Positions 29,949 to 37,711 of a stretch of 64,000 bases of DNA are shown in pieces. The translations under genes and the position numbers were made by a program. Each line of letters starts with the position of its first letter. Position 1 is the first letter of the stretch. Source of the DNA: Tessaracoccus sp. MC1865 (GTDB lineage Bacteria > Actinomycetota > Actinomycetes > Propionibacteriales > Propionibacteriaceae); the NCBI RefSeq assembly GCF_017815535.1, contig NZ_CP072596.1, forward strand, positions 2,697,614-2,761,613, given 5' to 3'. The notes below the pieces were generated by a model that made no database searches, was not told where the DNA came from, and saw only the letters and a list, made by a program, of their open reading frames with translations.

Positions 29949-30833
29949 ATGGCAGTCCTGATCGATCCCCCGCGCTGGCCCGCGCACGGCACCGTCTTCG
30001 CGCACCTCGTGTCTGACACCTCCCTCGATGAGCTCCACACCTTCGCCCGCTCGGCGGGGCTCCCGCCGCGGGCCTTCGATCACGACCACTACGACGTCCC
30101 CGCCTCCCGCTACGACGACCTCGTCGCCCAGGGGGCTCGGCCCGTCGGCGAGATGGAGCTCATCCGGGCACTCAGCGCCAGCGGGCTGCGGGTGCGCAAG
30201 CCGCAGAAGTCGCCGACGCGGGCGGAAGCCCTGGCCGTCGCCCACCGGTCGTGGAGCTACCTCGGTCTGCCAGACGACCTGCGCGATGAACTGCTCGCCC
30301 GCTGGCAACAGCCGGACCGCCACTACCACGACGTCCGCCATCTGGCCCACGTGCTGATGGCGCTCGGAGACCTTGGCTGCACCGACCCCGTCGTCATCCT
30401 CGCCGCCTGGTTCCACGACGCGATCTACGACGGCGTCCCCGGCCAGGACGAGGAAGCCTCTGCCCGGCTGGCGGAGGATTCGCTCGCGGGCCTGCTCAGC
30501 GCGGAAGACGTAGCGGCGGTCGGCCGGCTCATCCGCATGACCGCGACGCACTCCCCCGGCGACGAGCGCGAGGCGACTCTCTCTGACGCCGACCTCAGCA
30601 TCCTCGGCCAGATCCCCGGCCGCTACCACGTCTACGTCCGCGACGTGCGCCTCGATTACGCCCATGTCGACGATGAGGCCTGGCGACAGGGACGCTCCCA
30701 GGTGCTGCGCCAACTCCTGGCCAAGGACCCGCTCTTCCACACGGAACTCGCCCGCGACCTCTGGGAAAGCCAGGCCCGCGCCAACCTCGCCGACGAGCTC
30801 CGCAGTCTGAGCGAGAACCCACCCGTTTCGTGA
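29949..30833 (+). CDS. DUF4031-HD domain fusion protein
   Basis: 294 residues in two parts. Residues 1-85 form a DUF4031 domain (MAVLIDPPRWPAHGTVFAHL, GLPPRAFDHDHYDVPASRYD, GMELIRAL-like end), a small domain of unknown role. Residues from about 95 form an HD-type metal-dependent phosphohydrolase: the metal ligands are in HYHDVRHLAHVL, WFHDAIYD and the later LSDADLSILG. Such HD proteins hydrolyse phosphoesters, sometimes nucleotides; the substrate is unknown. It follows nadC by 21 nt in the same direction, so it may be expressed with the NAD genes. The two domains commonly occur separately. Confidence 0.85.
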   Translation: MAVLIDPPRWPAHGTVFAHLVSDTSLDELHTFARSAGLPPRAFDHDHYDVPASRYDDLVAQGARPVGEMELIRALSASGLRVRKPQKSPTRAEALAVAHRSWSYLGLPDDLRDELLARWQQPDRHYHDVRHLAHVLMALGDLGCTDPVVILAAWFHDAIYDGVPGQDEEASARLAEDSLAGLLSAEDVAAVGRLIRMTATHSPGDEREATLSDADLSILGQIPGRYHVYVRDVRLDYAHVDDEAWRQGRSQVLRQLLAKDPLFHTELARDLWESQARANLADELRSLSENPPVS

Positions 30834-30859
30834 GCCTGCGGGGGCACTACGCTCGCAGG

Positions 30860-31522
30860 ATGGTCGACACCCCGACGCCCGAGGCTTTCGATGCCCTCCT
30901 CGCACCGCTCGCTGGCGAGGACGACGCCCTCATCGCCGCCCGCACGTCCACCGAGGTGACGCGGCCAGGAATCGAGGTCTCGCCGTCCATGGGCCGCCTC
31001 CTCCATATCCTCGCATCCGCCTCCGGCGCCAGGCGGGTCCTGGAGTTCGGCACGCTGGCGGGTTACTCGACGATCTGGCTCGCGCGGGCCGTGGGGCCCA
31101 CGGGCCGCGTGGTCAGCCTCGAACTCGAGCGCAGCAACGCCGACGTGGCCCGTCGGAACTTCGAGGCGGCTGGGGTCAGCGCCTGGGTGGACATCATGTG
31201 TGGCCCTGCGGCGCGCTCGTCGGAGAGGTTGGTCGAGTTGCAGGTCGAGCCGTTCGATCTCGTCTTCATTGACGCGGACAAGGCGTCGCTGCCCACGTAT
31301 CTGGAGCGCTCGATTGCGCTCACCCGCCCGGGCGCGCTGATCGTGATCGACAACGTCGTGCGGGGCGGCAAAGTGCTCAACCCGGACGACGACGACTCCC
31401 GTGGCGTCCGCGCTGCCCTGACCACTGCCGGCGCAGACCCGAGGCTCGACGTCGCGGCCATTCAGACCGTGGGCACCAAGGGCTGGGACGGGTTCGCGAT
31501 ACTCCGCCGCACGGCCTCCTGA
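30860..31522 (+). CDS. Class I SAM-dependent O-methyltransferase
   Basis: 220 residues of the catechol/caffeoyl-CoA O-methyltransferase group (PF01596-like). Motifs: RVLEFGTLAGYSTIWLARAV for SAM binding, GRVVSLELERSNADVARRNF, FDLVFIDADKASLPTYLERS with the metal-binding Asp, and VIDNVVRGGKV. I use the ATG at 30860 since TACGCT ends 6 nt before it (leaderless); a GTG at 30830 overlapping the previous stop would add 10 residues. Substrate unknown. Confidence 0.88.
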   Translation: MVDTPTPEAFDALLAPLAGEDDALIAARTSTEVTRPGIEVSPSMGRLLHILASASGARRVLEFGTLAGYSTIWLARAVGPTGRVVSLELERSNADVARRNFEAAGVSAWVDIMCGPAARSSERLVELQVEPFDLVFIDADKASLPTYLERSIALTRPGALIVIDNVVRGGKVLNPDDDDSRGVRAALTTAGADPRLDVAAIQTVGTKGWDGFAILRRTAS

Positions 31523-31703
31523 ACGGGGCCGCTAGCGCTCCCGGTACGCGGGCCAGCCAGCACCCTCGGCCGGTGCAGATTCTCACGCTGAGCGCGGGTG
31601 GTTATAGAGAATTGTGGGTTGAGCAGCATCCGTTCCCCGGGCGAACTGTGTGATTCCAGTCCACCCGGGGGTCGGGTGCTCTCCGACAGCTGTGCCGTCG
31701 GCT
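31523..31703. other. Non-coding gap
   Basis: About 180 nt with no supported gene. A short stem CCGAC/GTCGG at roughly 31684-31703 abuts the stop of the minus-strand gene at 31704 and could act as its terminator; this is weak. Confidence 0.4.
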
Positions 31704-31949
31704 TCAGTAGGGGCGGTTGAGGCCGAGGAGTGATACATAGTGCTGTTCGCGAGATTCACGGTCGAGGTGTTCCTGGTTGACGAGTCGCTCGTCAGGGTGT
31801 CGCTCGTTCCGCTCGTACCTGATGCTCCAGAGAAGCATCCAGAGGCCGATGCGCATCGCGACGCGTTCAGCTAGGCCCAGCCGACGCTCAGAATGCTCGA
31901 GTAGATGGTCATTGAGTACGGGTATTCGTTCCGCTAGGAGCGTGTTCAT
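31704..31949 (-). CDS. Small hypothetical protein, 81 aa
   Basis: 81 residues (MNTLLAERIPVLNDHLLEHS at the start), rich in Arg, Glu and His, with one moderately hydrophobic helix (AMRIGLWMLLWSIRY). I do not recognise a named family, but the composition and helix look like real small actinobacterial proteins rather than a chance frame. The ribosome site is weak. A 25-codon ORF with a strong ribosome site lies 153 nt upstream on the same strand, perhaps in the same transcript. Confidence 0.5.
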   Translation of the reverse strand: MNTLLAERIPVLNDHLLEHSERRLGLAERVAMRIGLWMLLWSIRYERNERHPDERLVNQEHLDRESREQHYVSLLGLNRPY

Positions 31950-32101
31950 CAGATGGTTTCATTTCTCTTTTGGGCGCGCAGAATGCACAGGAAAATGGCA
32001 TGCCGATAATCATCAGCAAAGGGGGTATTGACGGCCCGCAACGACGCGGGCGCGCCGCAGACCCTCAGTAAACGAGGGTGTCAGAAGGGGTTGTGAACGC
32101 G

Positions 32102-32179
32102 TCAGGCGTTCTGGGAACCCGCAAAGGAGGCAGCCCCGTTGGCACGGCGCAGGCGGTGCGCGGTAGTGAACTTCAACAT
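32102..32179 (-). CDS. Putative 25-aa small protein or leader peptide
   Basis: Minus-strand ATG at 32179 encodes a 25-residue basic peptide (MLKFTTAHRLRRANGAASFA then GSQNA) ending in TGA. The ribosome site GAAAGGAGAGG lies 5 nt upstream, the best in this area, and a TTGACA-type promoter lies at 32214-32243. Downstream on the minus strand are two short hairpins (CCCTC/GAGGG and GCCCGC/GCGGGC), so it could be an attenuation leader for the gene at 31949 or a free small protein. Confidence 0.45.
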   Translation of the reverse strand: MLKFTTAHRLRRANGAASFAGSQNA

Positions 32180-32213
32180 GGGACCTCTCCTTTCAATTGC
32201 GTATCCAGAGAGA

Positions 32214-32291
32214 AGGCTATGCCCAACGGAAGACCAATGTCAACACACAATCGAAATGGGCTTGAAGTCACCTTGAAAGCGCTTGATTCAC
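32214..32291 (-). promoter_or_regulatory. Minus-strand promoter with CG-centred palindrome upstream
   Basis: -35 TTGACA (32238-32243), 18-nt spacer and -10 TAGCCT (32214-32219), reading toward the 25-codon ORF. Upstream at 32274-32291 lies TTGAAAGCGCTTGATTCA, whose core AAGCGCTT is palindromic and resembles LacI-family operators, though position upstream of the -35 would be unusual for repression. Confidence 0.45.
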
Positions 32292-32342
32292 CGCCCCACG
32301 CGCCGGCTGACAAACCGAGGGCCACGGAGACGCGAGACCTGT

Positions 32343-33278
32343 TCAGCGTTTCGTGTTGACGGCCTGGTATTCCCCGACGAGGTAGTCAGCACTGCGCGAC
32401 AGCGTGAACGGTAACGTGCCCGAGCGGCCGGCGCCGCTCCAACTGACCGCCCAATGCGATGTCGCCGTCACCTCGTAGGTGCCCATCTCCTCGTACATGT
32501 GCCCACAGTCGGGCGACTTCACATTCTTCCCACCCTGCGTCCGAACCGCAGACCACGGCGTACCCCTCCCGCATGTCACGGTGGTGCCGTCGCCCATGTC
32601 CCACTCGACGCGCTCCACCTCGGCCCGCAGCGTCACCGTCACACCGCTGGCCGAATCCGACGAGGTGACCGGCCCCCACTGCCTTTCCGACGGCGACTCG
32701 GCCCACATCCAGTTCTGCCATCCCACAAAGCTCAGGCGCACATCGTTGTCACCGCGCGGGAGCATCCCCAGTTCGACGGCTTCGAGGTCCAGCCGCGCCA
32801 ACAGGCGCAGCGCCACCTCCCGGGGATCTACCTGTACCGCCTCCGGCGGCGCGGGCAGCCAACGGGTGGACACCATGCGTGGATCGGGCACGAGATCTCC
32901 ACCTGGACGCACGCAGAAATAGATCGCGCCTTCAGTACGCCCGCCCCACGCTGGATCCGAGAGCGGAGGCTGCGGTGATGATGGCCGACACCACGCCGAC
33001 ACTAGGGCACTCCATGCACCTAGGCCGGTCGTGCAGGGGACGGTCCGCCCCTGAAATGCACAAACCCTGGGGGGCTCGGATTTCCCCTTCCCACCTGACC
33101 CTTCATCCTCCTTCGAACTAGGAGGATCACTACCTTCGAGGGTAATCATAAAGAGGCAGATGCCGGACGAATCTCGGGCTCCACAGATCTCCTTGGTTTC
33201 CGCCGCCGCGGTGCCCGACACAGAAATGCACAGCATGAGGACTACGCCCGCGAGAAGCGAACGCGTACGGATCAGCAT
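32343..33278 (-). CDS. Secreted protein with PKD-like region
   Basis: 311 residues with a signal peptide (LLAGVVLMLCISVSGTAAAE). The mature part has an acidic, low-complexity linker, then a cysteine-bearing region, and a C-terminal segment resembling a PKD-type beta-sandwich: VEWDMGDGTTVTC, CGHMYEEMGTYEVT. Two Cys around this segment may form a disulfide. No enzyme motif was found. It overlaps the upstream lipoprotein gene by 7 nt, so the two are translated together. Similar secreted proteins are common as unknowns in Actinobacteria. Confidence 0.75.
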   Translation of the reverse strand: MLIRTRSLLAGVVLMLCISVSGTAAAETKEICGARDSSGICLFMITLEGSDPPSSKEDEGSGGKGKSEPPRVCAFQGRTVPCTTGLGAWSALVSAWCRPSSPQPPLSDPAWGGRTEGAIYFCVRPGGDLVPDPRMVSTRWLPAPPEAVQVDPREVALRLLARLDLEAVELGMLPRGDNDVRLSFVGWQNWMWAESPSERQWGPVTSSDSASGVTVTLRAEVERVEWDMGDGTTVTCGRGTPWSAVRTQGGKNVKSPDCGHMYEEMGTYEVTATSHWAVSWSGAGRSGTLPFTLSRSADYLVGEYQAVNTKR

Positions 33279-33901
33279 GCTTCTTCCTGATCGTTTTCGA
33301 TCAGCGCAACTCGCCAGACGCCGTCCTGGCCCTCTTCCATCGTCGCTGTTTCGACGTAACGCGGAGATAACCCCGCCGTCGGGTACGGGTCACCGTCGTA
33401 TTTGCGGATCTCCACAGCACTCCGATCAACGCAGTAGGTGAGTTCCCCACGCCGCACCGAAGGGAAGTCTTGAATCTCGCCAACTGAAAGGGATTCAAAA
33501 ACTAGACCCCCTAGATTGCGGATCTCGTTCTCCCGATAGATCTCGACGTTCCGTAGGATGTGGTTGCTCTGGTCACCCGTCGTCACGTACTGGGTCTCCG
33601 AGAAGTCCGTATAGCCCTCGGGATCAGCGAGGTACTTCGCCAAGACCCGCTGATACTCCTGCCAACCAGCGATGATGGCCGCCGACTCCGCATCCTCCGT
33701 CGGCAGTTCACCCGGGTACGACTCAAACGTCGTCGGCGAGGGACTCGGGCCGGCACTCGGCGACACACTCACACTCGGCGACATCGACGGCGAAGCGGAC
33801 ACCATCGTCTTCTCGACCTCAGGCTCCGGCGACTCCACCGCCCCCGCCGTACACCCAACCAGCAACGCAGCGCCGGCAACGGCGGCCACACACAGCCTCA
33901 T
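33272..33901 (-). CDS. Hypothetical lipoprotein
   Basis: 209 residues. Signal peptide with lipobox LLVGC (MRLCVAAVAGAALLVGC), then a Ser/Pro-rich linker (SPSMSPSVSVSPSAGPSPSP) and a folded region with an NTF2/SnoaL-like flavour (IIAGWQEYQRVLAKYLADPE ... GVWRVALIEN). Start at ATG 33901 with GGAG 9 nt upstream; the frame extends to 33940 without support. Overlaps the secreted PKD-like protein gene by 7 nt. The pair may act together on the cell surface; role unknown. Confidence 0.75.
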   Translation of the reverse strand: MRLCVAAVAGAALLVGCTAGAVESPEPEVEKTMVSASPSMSPSVSVSPSAGPSPSPTTFESYPGELPTEDAESAAIIAGWQEYQRVLAKYLADPEGYTDFSETQYVTTGDQSNHILRNVEIYRENEIRNLGGLVFESLSVGEIQDFPSVRRGELTYCVDRSAVEIRKYDGDPYPTAGLSPRYVETATMEEGQDGVWRVALIENDQEEAC

Positions 33902-33985
33902 GAAGAACTCCGATCCACAATCCGAGCCCCATCTAAACAACGCCGGGGGTCACTTGCCCTCCCTATCAGCGAAGCTGTGGATAAC

Positions 33986-35077
33986 TTACGGCGACCAGCG
34001 GTACATCGCCCCGTCGATCCCCCACATCGCAGAGCCGACGGTGAGCGCAAGCGCGAGGGGCACCATCACCCACGGCGACACCCGGGCGAACAACCGTGCC
34101 AGTGGCAACCACAGTACGAACCACGGCAGCAGCAGCGCCCCCATCCCCTCGACCCGCCCCTGCATCAGCGCGAGTACCACTGCCAGCGCCGCCGGGACGA
34201 TCACCAGCCAGTGCTCCCTCATGTAGATCAGCACCAGCACGAGCACCACTGCCACGGCCACAGCAACCGCATCCGTTCCGGCACCGGCCCACGTCACGCC
34301 GTCGGCCTGACCCGTGAGCACTCCCCACACCCGCACCAGCCCGTCCACAGGCGACCCTAGCCCGCCATTACGGCCCGCGAACATCTCCGGGAAGCCGCTC
34401 GCCGCACCCATGCGGTAACCGACGTACAGCCAGTACAACCCGAGCCCCAAAGAGCCCAGGACGGCGGCGCCCAGCCGGTCCACGCGCACCTTGGACCGCC
34501 AACCACGTTCCCGTCGGCTACCGCCCACACCCGCCAGCCACCACAGCCACAGCGTCGCCAGGTACGGCAGGCCTGACACGTGGGTCAGCCCCGCGAGCAG
34601 TCCCATGATCCCGGCGACGAAGGATCTGTGGGTCAGCATCGCCCAGATTCCCCACGCCACAAAAGCCGCCACCCAGCCCTCGGCGAAACCCATCGCCTGG
34701 AGCTCTGACCGAGGCGCCACGGCCCAGCAGAACGCCAACCAGAATCCGACGGCGCCCGAGCCGAGTTCATAACCCACCCGCTGGATCCCGATCACCGCCA
34801 CCACCGAGCCCAGCCACGCTGCTGCCAACAGCGCCAACTCGCCCGGCGCCCCGAGGGCCAGCGGGATGTTGGTCAGCCCAGGCAACAGCGGGAAGAACGC
34901 GAACCCACCCGGGACCGCCTCCGGGTACCCCTCCTGCGCGATCCTCAGGTACCACCCCGCATCACCGGCCGTCAGTTGGGCGAGCGGGAAGGCGCCCACC
35001 ACAGCGGCCAGAGCAGCGATGAACACCGCCTTGACCGTCAGGAATGCGCCGACGCCGCCCACCGCTGATTTCCACAC
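33986..35077 (-). CDS. PIG-V-like integral membrane mannosyltransferase-family protein
   Basis: 363 residues with about eight to ten membrane helices. The N-terminal loop DAGWYLRIAQEGY followed by AFFPLLPGL matches the pattern seen in bacterial relatives of GPI mannosyltransferase 2 (PIG-V), which are GT-C-type glycosyltransferases using polyprenyl-phosphate sugars. The first loop aspartate (TAGDAGW) is the expected catalytic position. No experimentally known bacterial substrate. It lies 84 nt upstream of the lipoprotein gene on the same strand and 29 nt downstream of ribokinase, also on the same strand. Confidence 0.72.
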   Translation of the reverse strand: MWKSAVGGVGAFLTVKAVFIAALAAVVGAFPLAQLTAGDAGWYLRIAQEGYPEAVPGGFAFFPLLPGLTNIPLALGAPGELALLAAAWLGSVVAVIGIQRVGYELGSGAVGFWLAFCWAVAPRSELQAMGFAEGWVAAFVAWGIWAMLTHRSFVAGIMGLLAGLTHVSGLPYLATLWLWWLAGVGGSRRERGWRSKVRVDRLGAAVLGSLGLGLYWLYVGYRMGAASGFPEMFAGRNGGLGSPVDGLVRVWGVLTGQADGVTWAGAGTDAVAVAVAVVLVLVLIYMREHWLVIVPAALAVVLALMQGRVEGMGALLLPWFVLWLPLARLFARVSPWVMVPLALALTVGSAMWGIDGAMYRWSP

Positions 35078-35106
35078 GCCAGCACCCTACCGGCGGGGTC
35101 CCACAA

Positions 35107-36000
35107 CTACGCGGTCGGCGGCACCTCGTCACGCCGGGGGTAGGACGCCTGGGCCCCCCGTCGCGTCACGGCGACACCCGCCACCTGCGCAGCGAACGAC
35201 GCCGCCTCGGCCAAGCCTGACCCCTCCGCCAACCGCACCGCCAACGCACCGACGAATGCGTCGCCGGCGCCGGTGGTGTCCACCGCCTCCACCACGGCGG
35301 CCGCGATGTGCACGGGCTCCGACGACCCCTCAGCCACGAACGCCCCCGCACCGCCCATCGTCACCACGGCAGACCGGGCGCCCCGGGCCAGCAGGCCCCG
35401 GGCGAGCTGGGCCCCGTCGTCGGGTTCCACGCCCAGGAGGAACGCGGCCTCGGACTCGTTGACCACCAAAGGGTCACATTCGGCGAGCAGCTCGGCGGGC
35501 AACTCCCGGGCCGGCGCGGCGTTCAGGACCAGGCGCGCGTTCGGCGCGTGCCACACCGCCTCCACCACCGATTCCATCGGGATCTCCAACTGCGCCACCA
35601 CGACGGTGGCCTCAGCCAGCAGGTCCGCGTGCGAGGCCACAAACTCCGGGGTCACCCAGCGGTTGGCGCCGGGCGCCACGATGATCGAGTTCTCGCCGTC
35701 CGGGGTCAACATGATGATGGCGACCCCGGTGGGCGCCTCCACCCGCGACATCCCAGCCAACTCGACGCCGGCCCCTGCCAGCGAGCCGATCAGCAGGTCC
35801 CCGGTGGAGTCCGTGCCGACGCAGCCGAGGAACGCCACCCGACCGCCCACCAGACCGGCGGCTACCGCCTGGTTCGCGCCCTTGCCGCCCGGGGTGAACA
35901 CGAGGTCTGAGCCGAGGATGGTCTCCCCGCCGTCGGGCCGGTGGTCGATCTCGACGACATGGTCGACGTTCGCCGACCCCACCACGACCACATCCGCCAT
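35107..36000 (-). CDS. rbsK: Ribokinase
   Basis: Phosphorylates D-ribose to ribose 5-phosphate. 297 residues of the PfkB family: N-terminal signature GGKGANQAVAAGLVGGRVAF, substrate loop GSANVDHVVEIDHRPDGGET, and C-terminal signature DTTGAGDAFVGALAVRLAEG with the catalytic Asp. GGAGGGTACGAAC precedes the ATG. Divergent from transaldolase at 36128, so the shared 127-nt region feeds two pentose-phosphate enzymes. Other PfkB sugar kinases look similar, so ribose is likely but not proven. Confidence 0.9.
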   Translation of the reverse strand: MADVVVVGSANVDHVVEIDHRPDGGETILGSDLVFTPGGKGANQAVAAGLVGGRVAFLGCVGTDSTGDLLIGSLAGAGVELAGMSRVEAPTGVAIIMLTPDGENSIIVAPGANRWVTPEFVASHADLLAEATVVVAQLEIPMESVVEAVWHAPNARLVLNAAPARELPAELLAECDPLVVNESEAAFLLGVEPDDGAQLARGLLARGARSAVVTMGGAGAFVAEGSSEPVHIAAAVVEAVDTTGAGDAFVGALAVRLAEGSGLAEAASFAAQVAGVAVTRRGAQASYPRRDEVPPTA

Positions 36001-36127
36001 GTTCGTACCCTCCAGCTCTCGACCGCCGCGTTACGGTCATGGCCAGACTAACGAATCCGTCGCTCCTCGACAGGTGCACCGCAGCGCGACATAGGCTCGA
36101 GTCACCACTCCAGGAGAAGGGTTCCCC

Positions 36128-37204
36128 ATGACAGACCGTCTCAAGTCCCTGACAGACGCCGGAGTTTCCATCTGGCTCGACGACCTCTCGCGCGACCGCC
36201 TCACCACAGGCAATCTGGCCGAGCTCATCGCGACGAAACACGTCGTCGGGGTGACCACGAACCCCACCATCTTCGCCAAGGCCCTCAGCGACGGCGAGGC
36301 GTACGCCGAACAGCTCGCGGATCTCACCGATGTCGACGAGGCCATCCGTCTGGCCACCACCACCGACGTCCGCGACGCCGCAGACCTCTTCCGCGACATC
36401 TACGCCTCCAGCAACGGGTTCGACGGTCGCGTCTCCATCGAGGTCACCCCGGACCTGGCCCACGACACCGACGCCACCGTCACCCAGGTCCAGGAACTTT
36501 ACGACACCGTGGGCCGCGAGAATCTCCTCGTGAAGATTCCGGCGACCAGCGCGGGTGTCCCCGCCATCGCGGAGTCGATCGGGCGCAGCATCTCCGTGAA
36601 CGTGACCCTCATCTTCGACGAGGGCCGGTACCGCGAGGTGATGGACGCCTACCTCACCGGCCTCGAGACCGCCGACGCGGCCGGGCGCGACCTCAGCAAG
36701 ATCCACTCCGTCGCGTCGTACTTCATCTCCAGGGTCGACGCCGAGATCGACGCCCGGCTGGAGAAGCTGGGCCACGAAGAGCTGAAGGGCAAGGCCGCCA
36801 TCGCCAACGCCCAGGTCGCCCTCGGCGCCTACGAGGAGGTCTTCGGCTCCGAGAGGTTCGCCGCGCTGAAGGCGAAGGGTGCCAACCCGCAGCGACCCCT
36901 CTGGGCCTCCACGAGCACGAAGGACCCGTCCTACCCGGACACGATGTACGTCAGCGAGCTGGTCGCCCGCGGCGTGGTGAACACCATGCCCGAGAAGACC
37001 CTCGAGGCCTTCGCGGACCACGGCGTCGTCGGTCGCCCCATGGAAGGCACCGAGGAGGAGGGCCGCCGGGTCCTCCGGGAGATTTCCGACGCCGGGGTGG
37101 ACCTCGCTGACGTCTTCCAGGTGCTGGAAGACGAGGGCGTGGAGAAGTTCGCCGTGAGTTGGAGGGAACTCCAGGAGACGGTCCGCGCCGCGTTGAACAA
37201 CTAG
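36128..37204 (+). CDS. tal: Transaldolase
   Basis: Transfers a dihydroxyacetone unit between sugar phosphates in the pentose phosphate pathway. 358 residues, the long actinobacterial form. Motifs: SIWLDDLSRDRL, VGVTTNPTIFAKAL, VSIEVTPDLAHDT, NLLVKIPATSAGVPAI with the Schiff-base lysine, and FISRVDAEID. CCAGGAGAAGG lies upstream of the ATG. Here it stands alone rather than beside transketolase or zwf. Confidence 0.96.
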   Translation: MTDRLKSLTDAGVSIWLDDLSRDRLTTGNLAELIATKHVVGVTTNPTIFAKALSDGEAYAEQLADLTDVDEAIRLATTTDVRDAADLFRDIYASSNGFDGRVSIEVTPDLAHDTDATVTQVQELYDTVGRENLLVKIPATSAGVPAIAESIGRSISVNVTLIFDEGRYREVMDAYLTGLETADAAGRDLSKIHSVASYFISRVDAEIDARLEKLGHEELKGKAAIANAQVALGAYEEVFGSERFAALKAKGANPQRPLWASTSTKDPSYPDTMYVSELVARGVVNTMPEKTLEAFADHGVVGRPMEGTEEEGRRVLREISDAGVDLADVFQVLEDEGVEKFAVSWRELQETVRAALNN

Positions 37205-37227
37205 GCGTCGGTCCCGTCGCCCGAGGA

Positions 37228-37635
37228 TCAGGCCTGCGCGCGCAGGTGCCCCTCCGGGCAACGATTCGCTCGCCAGTGCAGACGGCAGTAGAACCCCCCA
37301 CACTGCACACAGTGGCCGAGGAGGTCGTCGCTCGCGGACTCAAGAGCCTCGACGTCACCCTCGGACAACCGACGGTGGAGCGCTGCGGCGCTGTCGTCGT
37401 CCAGTTCGATGGCCTCACCCACGACGCCGTTGTCCAGCCCGCCGGCCTGCATCATCATCCGCCAGCCGTCGGTGTCCGTCCGGTCAGAGTGCAGTTGCTG
37501 CGAGCGGGGATCCCAGCATCCCCAGCGCTCCGGCATGTCGCCGGGCCCGAGCACCTCGAAGACTCCGGTGCTCAGGCCGCATTTGGCGCACTGCGGCGCG
37601 AAATAGAAACCGCGGCGGCCGGCGTATTTACTCAT
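37228..37635 (-). CDS. Small Cys-rich putative zinc-binding protein
   Basis: 135 residues with metal-ligand-like pairs: CAKCG near residue 17, CVQCGGFYCRLHW and CPEGH at the C-terminus. I do not recognise a named family; it looks like a conserved actinobacterial protein with a C-terminal zinc ribbon. The start at ATG 37635 (MSKYAGRRGF) is supported by TATCTT 7 nt upstream (leaderless); the frame to 37713 is not. Divergent from the propeller protein and convergent with transaldolase. Confidence 0.72.
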   Translation of the reverse strand: MSKYAGRRGFYFAPQCAKCGLSTGVFEVLGPGDMPERWGCWDPRSQQLHSDRTDTDGWRMMMQAGGLDNGVVGEAIELDDDSAAALHRRLSEGDVEALESASDDLLGHCVQCGGFYCRLHWRANRCPEGHLRAQA

Positions 37636-37711
37636 GGCTCCCAAGATACGACAGCCCGCAGCACGAACCGCCGCTCCGGTACCCTCGCGGGGGCACGAGG
37701 AGGAGGGTCGC

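Noticed and set aside
30830..30859. GTG start for the O-methyltransferase overlapping the previous stop
   Set aside because: Possible, but the leaderless -10 box places the start at 30860.
28467..30905. Open frame of 812 codons on the minus strand
   Set aside because: It lies antisense to nadB, nadC and the HD gene; composition is a shadow of high GC3 and no motif is seen.
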